NCBI GenBank assembly: GCA_022826565.1
Contig: JAJDUP010000026.1
Span: 248,001 to 312,000 of the forward strand
Origin: Gemmatimonadota bacterium
GTDB taxonomy: Bacteria > Gemmatimonadota > Gemmatimonadetes > Longimicrobiales > Gaopeijiaceae
Length of the DNA stretch: 64,000 nucleotides
Direction of reading: 5' to 3'
Every line of letters starts with the position of its first letter. The first letter of the stretch is position 1. Both the position numbers and the translations under genes were made by a program. Under the pieces are notes generated by a model. It worked only from the letters and a program-made list of their open reading frames with translations. It did no database searches and had not been told where the DNA came from. Positions 36,627-46,678 of this stretch are shown here, one piece after another.

Positions 36627-38345
36627 ATGATGATCTTCGAGGCGACCCTCGGCGCCGCCCTGCCGGTGCTGCTCGCTGGTGCGCTCGAGGTGGTGCCCCA
36701 GCTTCACCCCGATTCCAGCGAGGTCCACGACGAGGCGCGCAGTCTGCAGGTGCGGTTCGAACGCCGGCGTTTGCGCGAACTGCCGCGAACTCTGGGCGGC
36801 GGAAGACACGAGTGCGACGAGATCATCGGGCGCCTGTGCGTCTGGGACGACGATGACGAGGACTGGAAACCACGCGACGAGCCGGAAGCCATCGGCGAGG
36901 CGCGCGCCGAGTTCCTGGCCGCTCTGGATTCGCTGGCAGGCCTGATCCCCGGTGATCACTGGATCTTCGGTCAGCGGATCCGATACCTGGTCGAGGCCAC
37001 GCGGTTCGACGACGCCGACATCCTCGCCCGCCGCTGCGGATTGCCCGAGCGGTGGCGATGCCACGCCTACCGGGCCTATGTCCTGCACAACATGGAGGAA
37101 GTCGAGGCCGCCGAAGACGCGTTCCAGCAAGCATTGGAAGCAATGCCTCCCAGCACCCGCGACGAATGGGCCGACCCCGAGCCCGTCCTGGACAGCCGGC
37201 TGCTGGACTGGCTCCGCGAACAACCGGATTCCGCAAGCGCGGCGGACCGCCTCTGGATGCTGGCCGACCCGCTGTTCCTGGCCTCGGGAAACGACAGGTG
37301 GACCGCCCACCTGGCCCGCCGGGTGTACGCGATGAGCTCGGAGGGGGCGCGGAATCCCCACCAGATGATGTGGGGCCGCGATCTGGCCGAGGCGGCCGTC
37401 CGGTACGGGTGGCCGGTGGCGTGGGAGCGGTCGTGGCCGAGCGTCGGCCAACAGTCGTTCCGGGTTACGGGGCGGGATCAGCCGGCTTCGTTCCGGACCT
37501 TCCCGCCCTGGGAGGTACTGGGGCCCGTCGACGAGGATGCTGTCGCCTGGGAGATACCCGATGGGCACACCCGCAGCGTCCATCTGCCGCCCTTTCTCGA
37601 CACGCTGGCCCCGCTAGGTGGCCAGGTGGGACGGTTCTGGCGGCGAGACGGGGTCATCGTCGCCGGAGCCTGGACTCCCCCCGACCCGCTGACTGTCGAC
37701 AGCGTACTTGCCACGCCTCCGCTTCTGCATGCGGGACTCTTCGTGGAGCAGGACGGCGGCATCGCGATGGACGTGCGGGCCGAAGCGGCGGCGGCAGGGA
37801 CGTTACGGCTGTCGGGCCCGGTACCGTGGGCGGACTGGGGTATCGTGAGCTTCGAGGCGTGGGCGCCCGATATCCGCCGCGCGTACCGGCTGCGCACAGG
37901 GGTCGGACTGCGGCGCGTGGCCCCGGACGTGCTCTCCATTTCGGACCTGATGCTCGTGGACGGATCGGCCGAGCCCGCCAGCTTCGACGACATGCTGGCC
38001 ACGCTGCGAGGTTCGACCGAGGTGGGTGCCGGCGAGTCCGTCGGCGTGGCTCTCGAGGTGTACGGTCTGGGGTTCCAGTCGGAGGTGGTGGGCTTCAACG
38101 CCTGGGTGGAAAGGAAGGGCGAGGGGATCCTGACCCGTGCCGTGCGCTGGCTCGGGATCGGGGGTCCGAAGGAAGAGGTTTCCGTGGCGTGGGAGGAGCC
38201 CGGTCCGGAGCGGCCGAGCCCGCACTTCCGGGCCTTCCGGATCAGCCTGCCCGACCTGGACGCCGGCCAATACGATGTCGTGGTCGAGGTGTCGGTGTCG
38301 GGCCGCGCTCCGCTGGCGGGCAGGCGGAGCTTCACCATCCGGTAG
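36627..38345 (+). CDS. Exported protein of unknown function, faint GWxTD-like pattern
   Basis: 572 residues. The start MMIFEATLGAALPVLLAGALEV looks like a weak signal peptide. Residues ~70-200 form helical hairpins of TPR flavour (RCHAYRAYVLHNMEEVEAAEDAFQQALEAMP). Then LWMLADPLFLASGNDRWTAHLARRVYA and a WGRDLAEAAVRYGWPVAWER segment recall the layout of GWxTD-domain proteins of Bacteroidetes/Gemmatimonadetes, but the GWxTD motif itself is absent. The C-terminal ~230 residues are beta-rich and could be one or two Ig-like domains. No function can be stated. It precedes prs, which has its own promoter. Confidence 0.7.
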   Translation: MMIFEATLGAALPVLLAGALEVVPQLHPDSSEVHDEARSLQVRFERRRLRELPRTLGGGRHECDEIIGRLCVWDDDDEDWKPRDEPEAIGEARAEFLAALDSLAGLIPGDHWIFGQRIRYLVEATRFDDADILARRCGLPERWRCHAYRAYVLHNMEEVEAAEDAFQQALEAMPPSTRDEWADPEPVLDSRLLDWLREQPDSASAADRLWMLADPLFLASGNDRWTAHLARRVYAMSSEGARNPHQMMWGRDLAEAAVRYGWPVAWERSWPSVGQQSFRVTGRDQPASFRTFPPWEVLGPVDEDAVAWEIPDGHTRSVHLPPFLDTLAPLGGQVGRFWRRDGVIVAGAWTPPDPLTVDSVLATPPLLHAGLFVEQDGGIAMDVRAEAAAAGTLRLSGPVPWADWGIVSFEAWAPDIRRAYRLRTGVGLRRVAPDVLSISDLMLVDGSAEPASFDDMLATLRGSTEVGAGESVGVALEVYGLGFQSEVVGFNAWVERKGEGILTRAVRWLGIGGPKEEVSVAWEEPGPERPSPHFRAFRISLPDLDAGQYDVVVEVSVSGRAPLAGRRSFTIR

Positions 38346-38370
38346 CAGCGCCCACAACACCGTCCCGATT

Positions 38371-38379
38371 TGCTATACT
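38371..38379 (+). promoter_or_regulatory. Extended -10 promoter element of prs
   Basis: TGCTATACT, an extended -10 (TGn-TATACT), stands in a GC-rich background 46 bases before the prs ATG. I see no good -35, which extended -10 promoters can lack. Confidence 0.5.
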
Positions 38380-38425
38380 ATACGGCTGTCACCGAATCGA
38401 TACGTTCATCCCACCACGATCGGTC

Positions 38426-39415
38426 ATGGAAGCATCCATCGGGCCAAGTCCCCTTCTCCTTCTCGCCGGGCGGGCCAACCGGCCGCTGGCCGGGGAGATC
38501 GCCGACAATCTCGGGACTCCGGCGGACGGAGTCACCATCTACAACTTCGCGGATGGCGAGATTTTCGTGCGCATCGACGAGAACGCCCGGGGCAGGGACG
38601 TGTTCATCGTCCAGCCGACCGTCGCCAACGCCGACAACATCATGGAGCTGCTGCTCCTGATCGACGCGGCGAAGCGTGCATCCGCGGCGCGGGTCACCGC
38701 CGTGATTCCGTACTTCGGCTACGGGCGCCAGGACCGCAAGGACCAGCCGCGTGTCTCGATCGGGGCCAAACTGACGGCCAACCTGATCGTGGCGGCCGGG
38801 GCGGACCGGGTGGTGAGCATCGACTTTCACCAGCACCAGATCCAGGGATTCTTCGACATCCCGGTCGACCATCTGTACGCGGCGCCCGTCTTCACGAGCT
38901 ACTTCCGCCAGAAGCGGTTCACGGACCTGGTCGTGGTCGCGCCCGATGTCGGCTCGGCCAAGATGGCCCGCGGTTTCGCGAAGCGCCTCAGTGCGTCCTT
39001 CGCGATCATCGACAAGCGCCGACCTTTCGCGAACGTCTCGGAAGTGCTGAACGTGGTGGGCGACGTCGACGGCCGCACCTGCCTCATTACCGACGACATG
39101 ATCGACACGGGGGGAACGATCGCCGAGGCCGTCAACGCGCTCATGGAAAGGGGCGCTAGGCGGGTCTACGTCGGGGCCACCCACGCCCTGCTGTCGCGCG
39201 AGGCCGTGGCCAAACTCTCCGCGACCCCTCTGGTGGAGCTTGTCGTGACCAATACGATCCACGTCCCCGAGGAGAAGCGCTTCGACCGCCTGACCGTGCT
39301 GTCGGTGGCCGATCTGCTGTCCAGGGCCATCACCTACATACACTCCAACGCATCGGTCAGCAAGCTGTTCGAACTCACGAATCAGTACGGGCCGCCGAAG
39401 GTGGTCGCAGGCTGA
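38426..39415 (+). CDS. prs: Ribose-phosphate pyrophosphokinase (PRPP synthase)
   Basis: Makes PRPP from ribose-5-P and ATP for purine, pyrimidine, His, Trp and NAD synthesis. 329 residues, standard length. The N-terminal half has NFADGEIFVRIDENARGRDVFIVQ, the flexible loop GYGRQDRKDQPR and the metal site SIDFHQHQIQGFF (class I). The C-terminal PRPP loop is DDMIDTGGT. A few N-terminal residues differ from the usual FAGRAN (here LAGRANRPLA). ATG at 38426; the reading frame is open far upstream through the previous gene but is out of its frame. rplY and pth follow closely, a common prs-rplY-pth order. Confidence 0.97.
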   Translation: MEASIGPSPLLLLAGRANRPLAGEIADNLGTPADGVTIYNFADGEIFVRIDENARGRDVFIVQPTVANADNIMELLLLIDAAKRASAARVTAVIPYFGYGRQDRKDQPRVSIGAKLTANLIVAAGADRVVSIDFHQHQIQGFFDIPVDHLYAAPVFTSYFRQKRFTDLVVVAPDVGSAKMARGFAKRLSASFAIIDKRRPFANVSEVLNVVGDVDGRTCLITDDMIDTGGTIAEAVNALMERGARRVYVGATHALLSREAVAKLSATPLVELVVTNTIHVPEEKRFDRLTVLSVADLLSRAITYIHSNASVSKLFELTNQYGPPKVVAG

Positions 39416-39449
39416 CCGCGGGCGTCTCGCTGAGATACCGGAACTGTCC

Positions 39450-39770
39450 ATGGAAACAAAGCTGAATCTCGAAACCCGCAAGGAAGCCGGAAAAGGAGTC
39501 GCCCGCCAGCTCAGGCGCGCCGGCCGCGTGCCGGGGGTGATCTATGGAGGCGGCGGCGACACCGTGCTGGTCTCCATGAAGGCGCGCGAGGCGGTGAATC
39601 TTCTCCAGTCGATCTCCCTCGACGACACGGTCCTGACCCTCAGCCTCGACGGCAGCGCAAGCGAGAAGGCCGTGGTGCAGGACGTTCAGGCGCACCCGTA
39701 CCGCACGGAACTCCTGCACGTCGACTTCCTCCGCGTCCAGGACGCGGGATCCGGCGGGGACAACGGTTGA
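39450..39770 (+). CDS. rplY: Ribosomal protein L25 (short form)
   Basis: 5S rRNA-binding protein. 106 residues, so only the L25 domain, without the C-terminal TL5 beta domain of the CTC-type proteins. Typical pieces are RKEAGKGVARQLRRAGRVPGVIYGGG near the N-terminus and VVQDVQAHPYRTELLHVDFLRV near the end. The tail is acidic and Gly-rich. It lies 34 bases after prs, and its stop overlaps the likely TTG start of pth, the classical prs-rplY-pth neighbourhood. Confidence 0.93.
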   Translation: METKLNLETRKEAGKGVARQLRRAGRVPGVIYGGGGDTVLVSMKAREAVNLLQSISLDDTVLTLSLDGSASEKAVVQDVQAHPYRTELLHVDFLRVQDAGSGGDNG

Positions 39771-40375
39771 CGGCTGGAGGGGAAGCGGAGCGCCGCGGCC
39801 CCGAAGTTCGAACGAAGGTGGTGGTTGGGCTGGGAAACCCGGGGCCGGAATACGATGAGACCCGTCACAACGTCGGCTGGTGGGTGGTTGACCGCTTCGC
39901 GTACGACCATGACTTCGAGCCCTTCTCGCGCCGTGCGAAGAGGCTGGAGAGCGGTCGCGACGTGCGCGGACGCGCCATCCTCCTGGTCAAGCCGCGGACC
40001 TACATGAACCGTAGCGGACTGGCCCTCACCACCCTGTGGCGAATCGACGGATTCGAAGTGGAAGACGACCTGCTGGTGGTGACGGACGATGCCAACCTCG
40101 ACGTGGGCCGGGTTCGCTTCCGTCCCGGTGGCGGTGCGGGCGGCCACAACGGACTCAAGTCGGTCACCGGGGTGCTCGGCACGAACGGATACGCCCGTCT
40201 CCGCATCGGCGTGGGGACGGTCCCTCCCGGCGTGGACCTGTCCGACTGGGTGCTTTCGGCAATGCCGGCCCAGGACGAGGACCGCATCATCGAGATGTTG
40301 CCCGAACTCAGCGAGGCGGTGGCGGTGTGGGCCGACGAGGGTGTCGCAGTTGCGATGAACAGATTCAACAGATGA
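39767..40375 (+). CDS. pth: Peptidyl-tRNA hydrolase
   Basis: Cleaves peptidyl-tRNA released by ribosome stalling. From the TTG at 39767 (overlapping the rplY stop) the protein has 202 residues; the canonical core starts about residue 16 ([11 protein letters not shown]). No better internal start is visible, so a short N-terminal extension is likely. Active-site residues are present: Asn in GLGNPG, the catalytic His in ETRHNVGWW, Asn in TYMNRSG, Asp in [10 protein letters not shown], and Asn in GGHNGLKS. Confidence 0.95.
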   Translation: MTAGGEAERRGPEVRTKVVVGLGNPGPEYDETRHNVGWWVVDRFAYDHDFEPFSRRAKRLESGRDVRGRAILLVKPRTYMNRSGLALTTLWRIDGFEVEDDLLVVTDDANLDVGRVRFRPGGGAGGHNGLKSVTGVLGTNGYARLRIGVGTVPPGVDLSDWVLSAMPAQDEDRIIEMLPELSEAVAVWADEGVAVAMNRFNR

Positions 40376-40424
40376 TCAGAAGACACATCATTTCCATTCC
40401 CCGACAGAGGAAGCCGAAGACGTT

Positions 40425-42482
<2,058 letters not shown>

Positions 42483-42522
42483 GCACCAGTGCACCCGACC
42501 CATTCCTTCCGGGAGGCCTGAC

Positions 42523-43749
42523 GTGACCGCTTCCAGATCCGCGTCCTTCGAGGGCGCCATCGCATTCGCGCAAGACCTGATCCGCATCCCCTCGCTGCCC
42601 GGCGAGGAAGGTGAGCTCACCCGCCGCGTCGTTGCCGAAATGGAGCAGCTCGGCTACGACGAGGTGCGCACCGACGAACTCGGCAACGTAGTGGGGATCG
42701 TGCGGGGCGGCTCAGGTCCCACCGTCATGCTCAGCGCTCACCTCGACATGGTGGCGGAGGGGGATCCCGACGAGTGGGAATACCCGCCTTTCGACGGCGT
42801 CATCGCCGAGGGGTGCCTGCACGGCCGCGGCGCCATGGACATCAAGGGCCCCCTCGCGCTGCAGACGCACGTGGCCGCGGCGCTCCGGGGCAGGACACCC
42901 GGCGACATCATCGTCGCCCATCCCGTGTACGAGGAGCGGGGCGGGTGGGGGATGGACCACCTGACGCGTCCGGACGGGGGATTGCGCCCCGACCTGGTCA
43001 TCATCGGCGAGTCGACCCAGGGCGACATTGCAATCGGCCACCGGGGGCGCGCCGAGATCGAGATCGTCGGCACGGGACTGGCGGGCCACGCATCGGCCCC
43101 CGACCGCGCCCGTAACGCGCTCGACCTGGTGCCCCCCATTCTCGCGGGCGTGGCCGACCTCGCCGCGAGCCAGGACTCCGACGACGTCCTGGGACCCGCC
43201 TCGGTCGTCGCGACCGGGGTGGACGCGGTCCCGGCCAGCCTCAACGTGATCCCGGACCGGGTGACGGTCACCCTGGACTGGCGGATCCTGCCTGTCGACA
43301 CGGAAGAGAGCCTCGTCACCCGCGTGCAGGACGCGCTGGGGCCGCACCTCCGCCGCTTCGACACCGAAGACGGAGGCGGGCGCGGAGCCGCCGTCGAAGT
43401 CCGGATGGCCACGCAGCTCCAGCGTGCCTACACGGGCGTCGAGGAGGAGCGCCGCATCCTCAGCCCGGGTTTCCTCATGGAACCCGGCCACCCCTTCGTC
43501 ACCGCCGCCGCCGATGCAGTCGGCAAGCGCGCCGGCCGCGGCCCTGCCCGCGTGCGCCCATGGGTCTTCGCGACCGATGGCGGGTGGACCTGCGGCGTGC
43601 GGGGCATCCCCACCATCGGCTTCGCCCCCGGTGAAGAGCGCTACGCGCATACCAACACCGAACGCCTGGACCTCGACGAGGCGCGGTGGGGCTATGCGAA
43701 GTATCTGGATCTGGTGCCGGCCGTTCAGCAGGTGGCCGTGGCGGGCTAG
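42523..43749 (+). CDS. M20-family metallohydrolase (ArgE/DapE/carboxypeptidase G2 type)
   Basis: 408 residues, GTG start. The dinuclear zinc sites read [19 protein letters not shown] and a Glu pair in YEERGGW. The dimerisation domain has [23 protein letters not shown], and the last ligand His is in YAHTNTE near the C-terminus. Within M20 it resembles the YgeY-like subgroup. Substrates in the family range from N-acyl amino acids to dipeptides, and nothing nearby fixes it. It is 40 bases downstream of hppA with GGGAGG upstream of the start, and converges with the next gene over a 40-base gap. Confidence 0.88.
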   Translation: MTASRSASFEGAIAFAQDLIRIPSLPGEEGELTRRVVAEMEQLGYDEVRTDELGNVVGIVRGGSGPTVMLSAHLDMVAEGDPDEWEYPPFDGVIAEGCLHGRGAMDIKGPLALQTHVAAALRGRTPGDIIVAHPVYEERGGWGMDHLTRPDGGLRPDLVIIGESTQGDIAIGHRGRAEIEIVGTGLAGHASAPDRARNALDLVPPILAGVADLAASQDSDDVLGPASVVATGVDAVPASLNVIPDRVTVTLDWRILPVDTEESLVTRVQDALGPHLRRFDTEDGGGRGAAVEVRMATQLQRAYTGVEEERRILSPGFLMEPGHPFVTAAADAVGKRAGRGPARVRPWVFATDGGWTCGVRGIPTIGFAPGEERYAHTNTERLDLDEARWGYAKYLDLVPAVQQVAVAG

Positions 43750-43789
43750 CACGGCTCATCGGCCGTCTTCACGCCCCGGCCACGGGCCG

Positions 43790-44923
43790 CTAGTCCATCG
43801 GCACCGTCGGCACGATATGATCACCGACCCGCTCGAAGATCTCGTCGAGGCTGGTGCCGGTGATCGTGAGCCCGTGGTTCTTGAGGCCCACCACGCAGCG
43901 ATTCGGGTCTTCCGCCTCCCGCACGAGGTCGGCCACGGCCTGGCCCAGCTCCCTCGTGCCACAGGGATAGTTGAACTCCGTCGATGGGACGCCGTTGATC
44001 CAGCCATGGACGTGCAGGATCGCACCGACACCCGGATGTTCCCGGTAGATCATCCAATGTTCGATCGCATCCACCGAGACGCGTTTCGGAACGACGCCCG
44101 GCGGGTGGGCCACCCGCATTCCGTTCCTGCCCGGGTCATAGTCCTTGACCATCAGGATATGATGGCCGATGTCCTGCAGGTTTGACTTGTCCACCCCGCT
44201 TGCGCTCATCCAGAACCAGTCGTCGTCGTAGCGTGCGGACACGTTCCCGTAGCTCAATCCTCCGATGCCGAAGAGTCGCTTCAGGTGCCGCAGGTCCCTC
44301 TCTCCGAGGTAGTCCTTCACCGGAAACGGGGCCGGCAGGAGCTTCAATCCCTCGAGCCGTCTCCCGGCGCGAAAGATCGATCTGCTGATTTCGTCGCCGT
44401 CCCAGAGGTCCTCCGGCAGGTCGGGCTCGAAGAAGTTGTCGATCACCAGGGTCGAGGAGGCCAGGGGTTCTATCCGCCTGTACACCTGGCGGAAATAGGC
44501 GTCCGGGTCCAGGTGCCCCGGCACGATGTAGTGGCCCTGCTCGGGAGTGACGAAGTGGGCGTTCGGAACGCGCCCGCCCGATGGCACCAGGCCGACTGCG
44601 AGATTCGCCAGCGCGCGGAGCAGCGTGGGGTACCCCTGCGACATGTATTCGGTGAACGGCACCGGGAACTCGGTGACCGCGCAAACGAACACGGCGTTGG
44701 CCTTGCGTCGCACGGGCCGCGGGCGTCCCCCGGGAAAGAAATTCAGGACAAGCTTGGCGTCGTCGAGTTCCCCGGTATACCGGTGCCCCTCCGATTCCAT
44801 CACCTCGCGCAGGCCCGCGGAGAACCAGCGGAAGGTTTCGTTGTCCGGTGTCCCGGCAAAGGTGAAGTGCATGGCCGACCGTTGTCCGTGAGTTGGTTCG
44901 CAGATCCGAAGCGTATACAACAT
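43790..44923 (-). CDS. Class II aldolase/adducin-domain protein with an uncharacterised N-terminal domain
   Basis: 377 residues. The C-terminal ~180 residues carry the class II aldolase pattern: [31 protein letters not shown] for the zinc-binding His pair, and [13 protein letters not shown]. The N-terminal ~180 residues ([24 protein letters not shown], then [30 protein letters not shown]) are unfamiliar to me. This is not the usual stand-alone FucA/AraD enzyme of ~215 residues. The first ATG at 44923 has GGGAAG upstream; an internal ATG at 44872 (MHFTFAG) is an alternative. It diverges from the ribosomal operon. Substrate unknown. Confidence 0.8.
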   Translation of the reverse strand: MLYTLRICEPTHGQRSAMHFTFAGTPDNETFRWFSAGLREVMESEGHRYTGELDDAKLVLNFFPGGRPRPVRRKANAVFVCAVTEFPVPFTEYMSQGYPTLLRALANLAVGLVPSGGRVPNAHFVTPEQGHYIVPGHLDPDAYFRQVYRRIEPLASSTLVIDNFFEPDLPEDLWDGDEISRSIFRAGRRLEGLKLLPAPFPVKDYLGERDLRHLKRLFGIGGLSYGNVSARYDDDWFWMSASGVDKSNLQDIGHHILMVKDYDPGRNGMRVAHPPGVVPKRVSVDAIEHWMIYREHPGVGAILHVHGWINGVPSTEFNYPCGTRELGQAVADLVREAEDPNRCVVGLKNHGLTITGTSLDEIFERVGDHIVPTVPMD

Positions 44924-45030
44924 CGGCTTCCCGCGCCAGTTGCCACGGTGCTACATTTGACGACCAACAGCCCGCTCCGTCCGGGACGGCGGAGCCCGTC
45001 ATTCACTGCGGTCCGAGGGAGTTCCCGCGA

Positions 45031-45753
45031 ATGAGAGAATACGAAATCGTCTATATCCTGGACTCCACGCTCGACCAGGATGCCGTCAACGCGAAGCTGG
45101 ACGCGTTCCACGCCGCACTCGGCGGGGAGGTAACGACGCTCGACCACTGGGGAGTCCGGCAGCTCGCCTACCCGATACAGAAATCCCAGACCGGCTACTA
45201 CGTGATCGTCCACGTCACCGCCGATCCGACGGGGCTCCCCGAGTTCGAGCGTCTGGTCAAACTCGACGAAGAGACCATGCGCTACCTCGTGGTGCTCAAC
45301 GAGGGCCAGCCGACGAGCGGTGCCTCCGTGCTTGCGGAACGTGCGCCTGTCGCCGTGCCGGACGGCGAGAAGGCACCGGCTGCGACCGGGAGCGATTCTT
45401 CGGACGACGCGCCCGCCGTCGATGCGGACGCGGACGAGGCGCCTGAGGGTGAGGCGGCGCCGGAGGCCGCGGAGGTGCCGCAGGCCGAGGAGGGGCCCAA
45501 GGCCGAGGAGTCCTCGGGGCCGCCGGTGTTTACCGGGGCCAGGGGCCGCCGCCGGCGCCATGAGGGGCCGCCGATCGTGCTCCTCAACTACAAGGATGTC
45601 ACCACCCTGTCCCGGTTTCTGACGGAGCAGGGAAAGATCCTCCCGAAGCGGACCACCAAGGTTAGCGCACGCTTCCAGCGCCAGCTCGGCAGCGCCGTAA
45701 AGCGCGCCCGGCACCTCGCTCTTCTGCCCTACATCAGGGACCACGGCGCCTGA
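45031..45753 (+). CDS. rpsF-rpsR: Ribosomal proteins S6 and S18 fused in one polypeptide
   Basis: 240 residues in one uninterrupted frame. Residues 1-~92 are ribosomal protein S6 ([42 protein letters not shown]). Residues ~93-172 are an Ala/Glu/Pro-rich acidic linker ending in a basic patch ([11 protein letters not shown]). Residues ~173-240 are ribosomal protein S18 ([26 protein letters not shown], then [12 protein letters not shown]). The Cys found at the S18 N-terminus in many bacteria is absent. S6 and S18 contact each other on the 30S platform. In most bacteria they are separate genes flanking ssb, before rplI; here ssb is absent and rplI follows by 27 bases. The ATG has GAGGGA upstream. 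A GTG at 45526 could allow internal initiation of S18. Confidence 0.93.
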   Translation: MREYEIVYILDSTLDQDAVNAKLDAFHAALGGEVTTLDHWGVRQLAYPIQKSQTGYYVIVHVTADPTGLPEFERLVKLDEETMRYLVVLNEGQPTSGASVLAERAPVAVPDGEKAPAATGSDSSDDAPAVDADADEAPEGEAAPEAAEVPQAEEGPKAEESSGPPVFTGARGRRRRHEGPPIVLLNYKDVTTLSRFLTEQGKILPKRTTKVSARFQRQLGSAVKRARHLALLPYIRDHGA

Positions 45754-45780
45754 GCCGCAGCAACCCGAACGGAGCATCCG

Positions 45781-46236
45781 ATGAGACTGATACTGCGTGA
45801 AGCGGTCGCGCACCTTGGGAAGGCCGGCGACCTCGTCAACGTGAAACCCGGCTACGCCCGCAACTTCCTTATCCCCCACGGGCTTGCCTACCGCGCTACC
45901 GAAGCCAACGTCCGGCGCATCGAGGAAGAAGCGCGGATTCGCGAAGAGCAGACCAGAAGGGCCTATCTCGAGGCCAACCGGCGGGCGTCCATGCTTGAAG
46001 GAGTTACGCTAACCTTCACGGCGAGAGCGAGCGAGGAGGGAACCCTGTTCGGCTCCGTCAACGCGAAGGACATTCTCGAGCGCGCCATCGAGTCCGAGAT
46101 CGGTTTCGATCTCGACAAGCGTTCGGTGCTTCTCGACGAGCCGATCAAGAGCGTGGGCGAACACCTGGTGCCGATCCGGCTCCAGGTCGGCGTCGAAACC
46201 CGGGTGCGGGTGATCGTGGAGGCCGAAGCCGATTGA
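45781..46236 (+). CDS. rplI: Ribosomal protein L9
   Basis: 151 residues, full length: an N-terminal rRNA-binding domain (MRLILREAVAHLGKAGDLVNVKPGYARNFLIPHGLA), the long connecting helix (about 42-75) and a C-terminal domain (GTLFGSVNAKDI, HLVPIRLQVGVE). It is the last ribosomal gene of the rpsF-rpsR-rplI unit. CGGAGC lies upstream of the ATG. Nothing unusual was seen. Confidence 0.97.
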   Translation: MRLILREAVAHLGKAGDLVNVKPGYARNFLIPHGLAYRATEANVRRIEEEARIREEQTRRAYLEANRRASMLEGVTLTFTARASEEGTLFGSVNAKDILERAIESEIGFDLDKRSVLLDEPIKSVGEHLVPIRLQVGVETRVRVIVEAEAD

Positions 46237-46303
46237 TCCCCGCCGGCGCGGCCGGGACCGGCGCCCGCTCACAGACCCCCTCGCTGTCAGGAGGTCCTCC
46301 CTG

Positions 46304-46678
46304 GTGAACATTCAAGCCGACTTCGAGATGCCGCCGGAGGTACGCCGGGCGGTCGAATACGCGCTCGCCAGGAAGGCGATCGACGTCACCGTTCTGGACC
46401 TGCGCGCCCTGTCGAGCGCGACGGATTTCTTCGTCATTGCGACCGGCCGCTCCGACATCCACGTACGTGCCGTCGCGGACCACGTGATCGACTCGGGCAA
46501 GCGCGACGGCAACCGGCCGGAGCACATCGAGGGGCTCGACGAGGGCCGCTGGGTCCTGGTCGACTACATCGACCATGTGGTTCACATCTTCCATCCGGCC
46601 GTCCGCGAATTCTACCGCCTCGAAGTGCTGTGGGGTGACGCCCCGTCGGCCGTCTTCCGCGAGCCCGCGGTCCAGTGA
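46304..46678 (+). CDS. rsfS: Ribosome silencing factor RsfS
   Basis: Iojap family, 124 residues. It binds L14 on the 50S subunit and blocks subunit joining during starvation. Core motifs are ALSSATDFFVIATGRSDIHVRAVADHV and EGLDEGRWVLVDYIDHVVHIFHP. The GTG start has AGGAGG 8-13 bases upstream. Usually it is linked to nadD or obg; here it sits between rplI and smc and overlaps smc by GTGA. Confidence 0.94.
   Translation: MNIQADFEMPPEVRRAVEYALARKAIDVTVLDLRALSSATDFFVIATGRSDIHVRAVADHVIDSGKRDGNRPEHIEGLDEGRWVLVDYIDHVVHIFHPAVREFYRLEVLWGDAPSAVFREPAVQ

Noticed and set aside
45526..45753. Separate rpsR starting at the internal GTG
   Set aside because: The nearest purine-rich element is 15 bases upstream, too far for a normal ribosome binding site, and the S6 frame is continuous; kept only as an alternative under the fusion.
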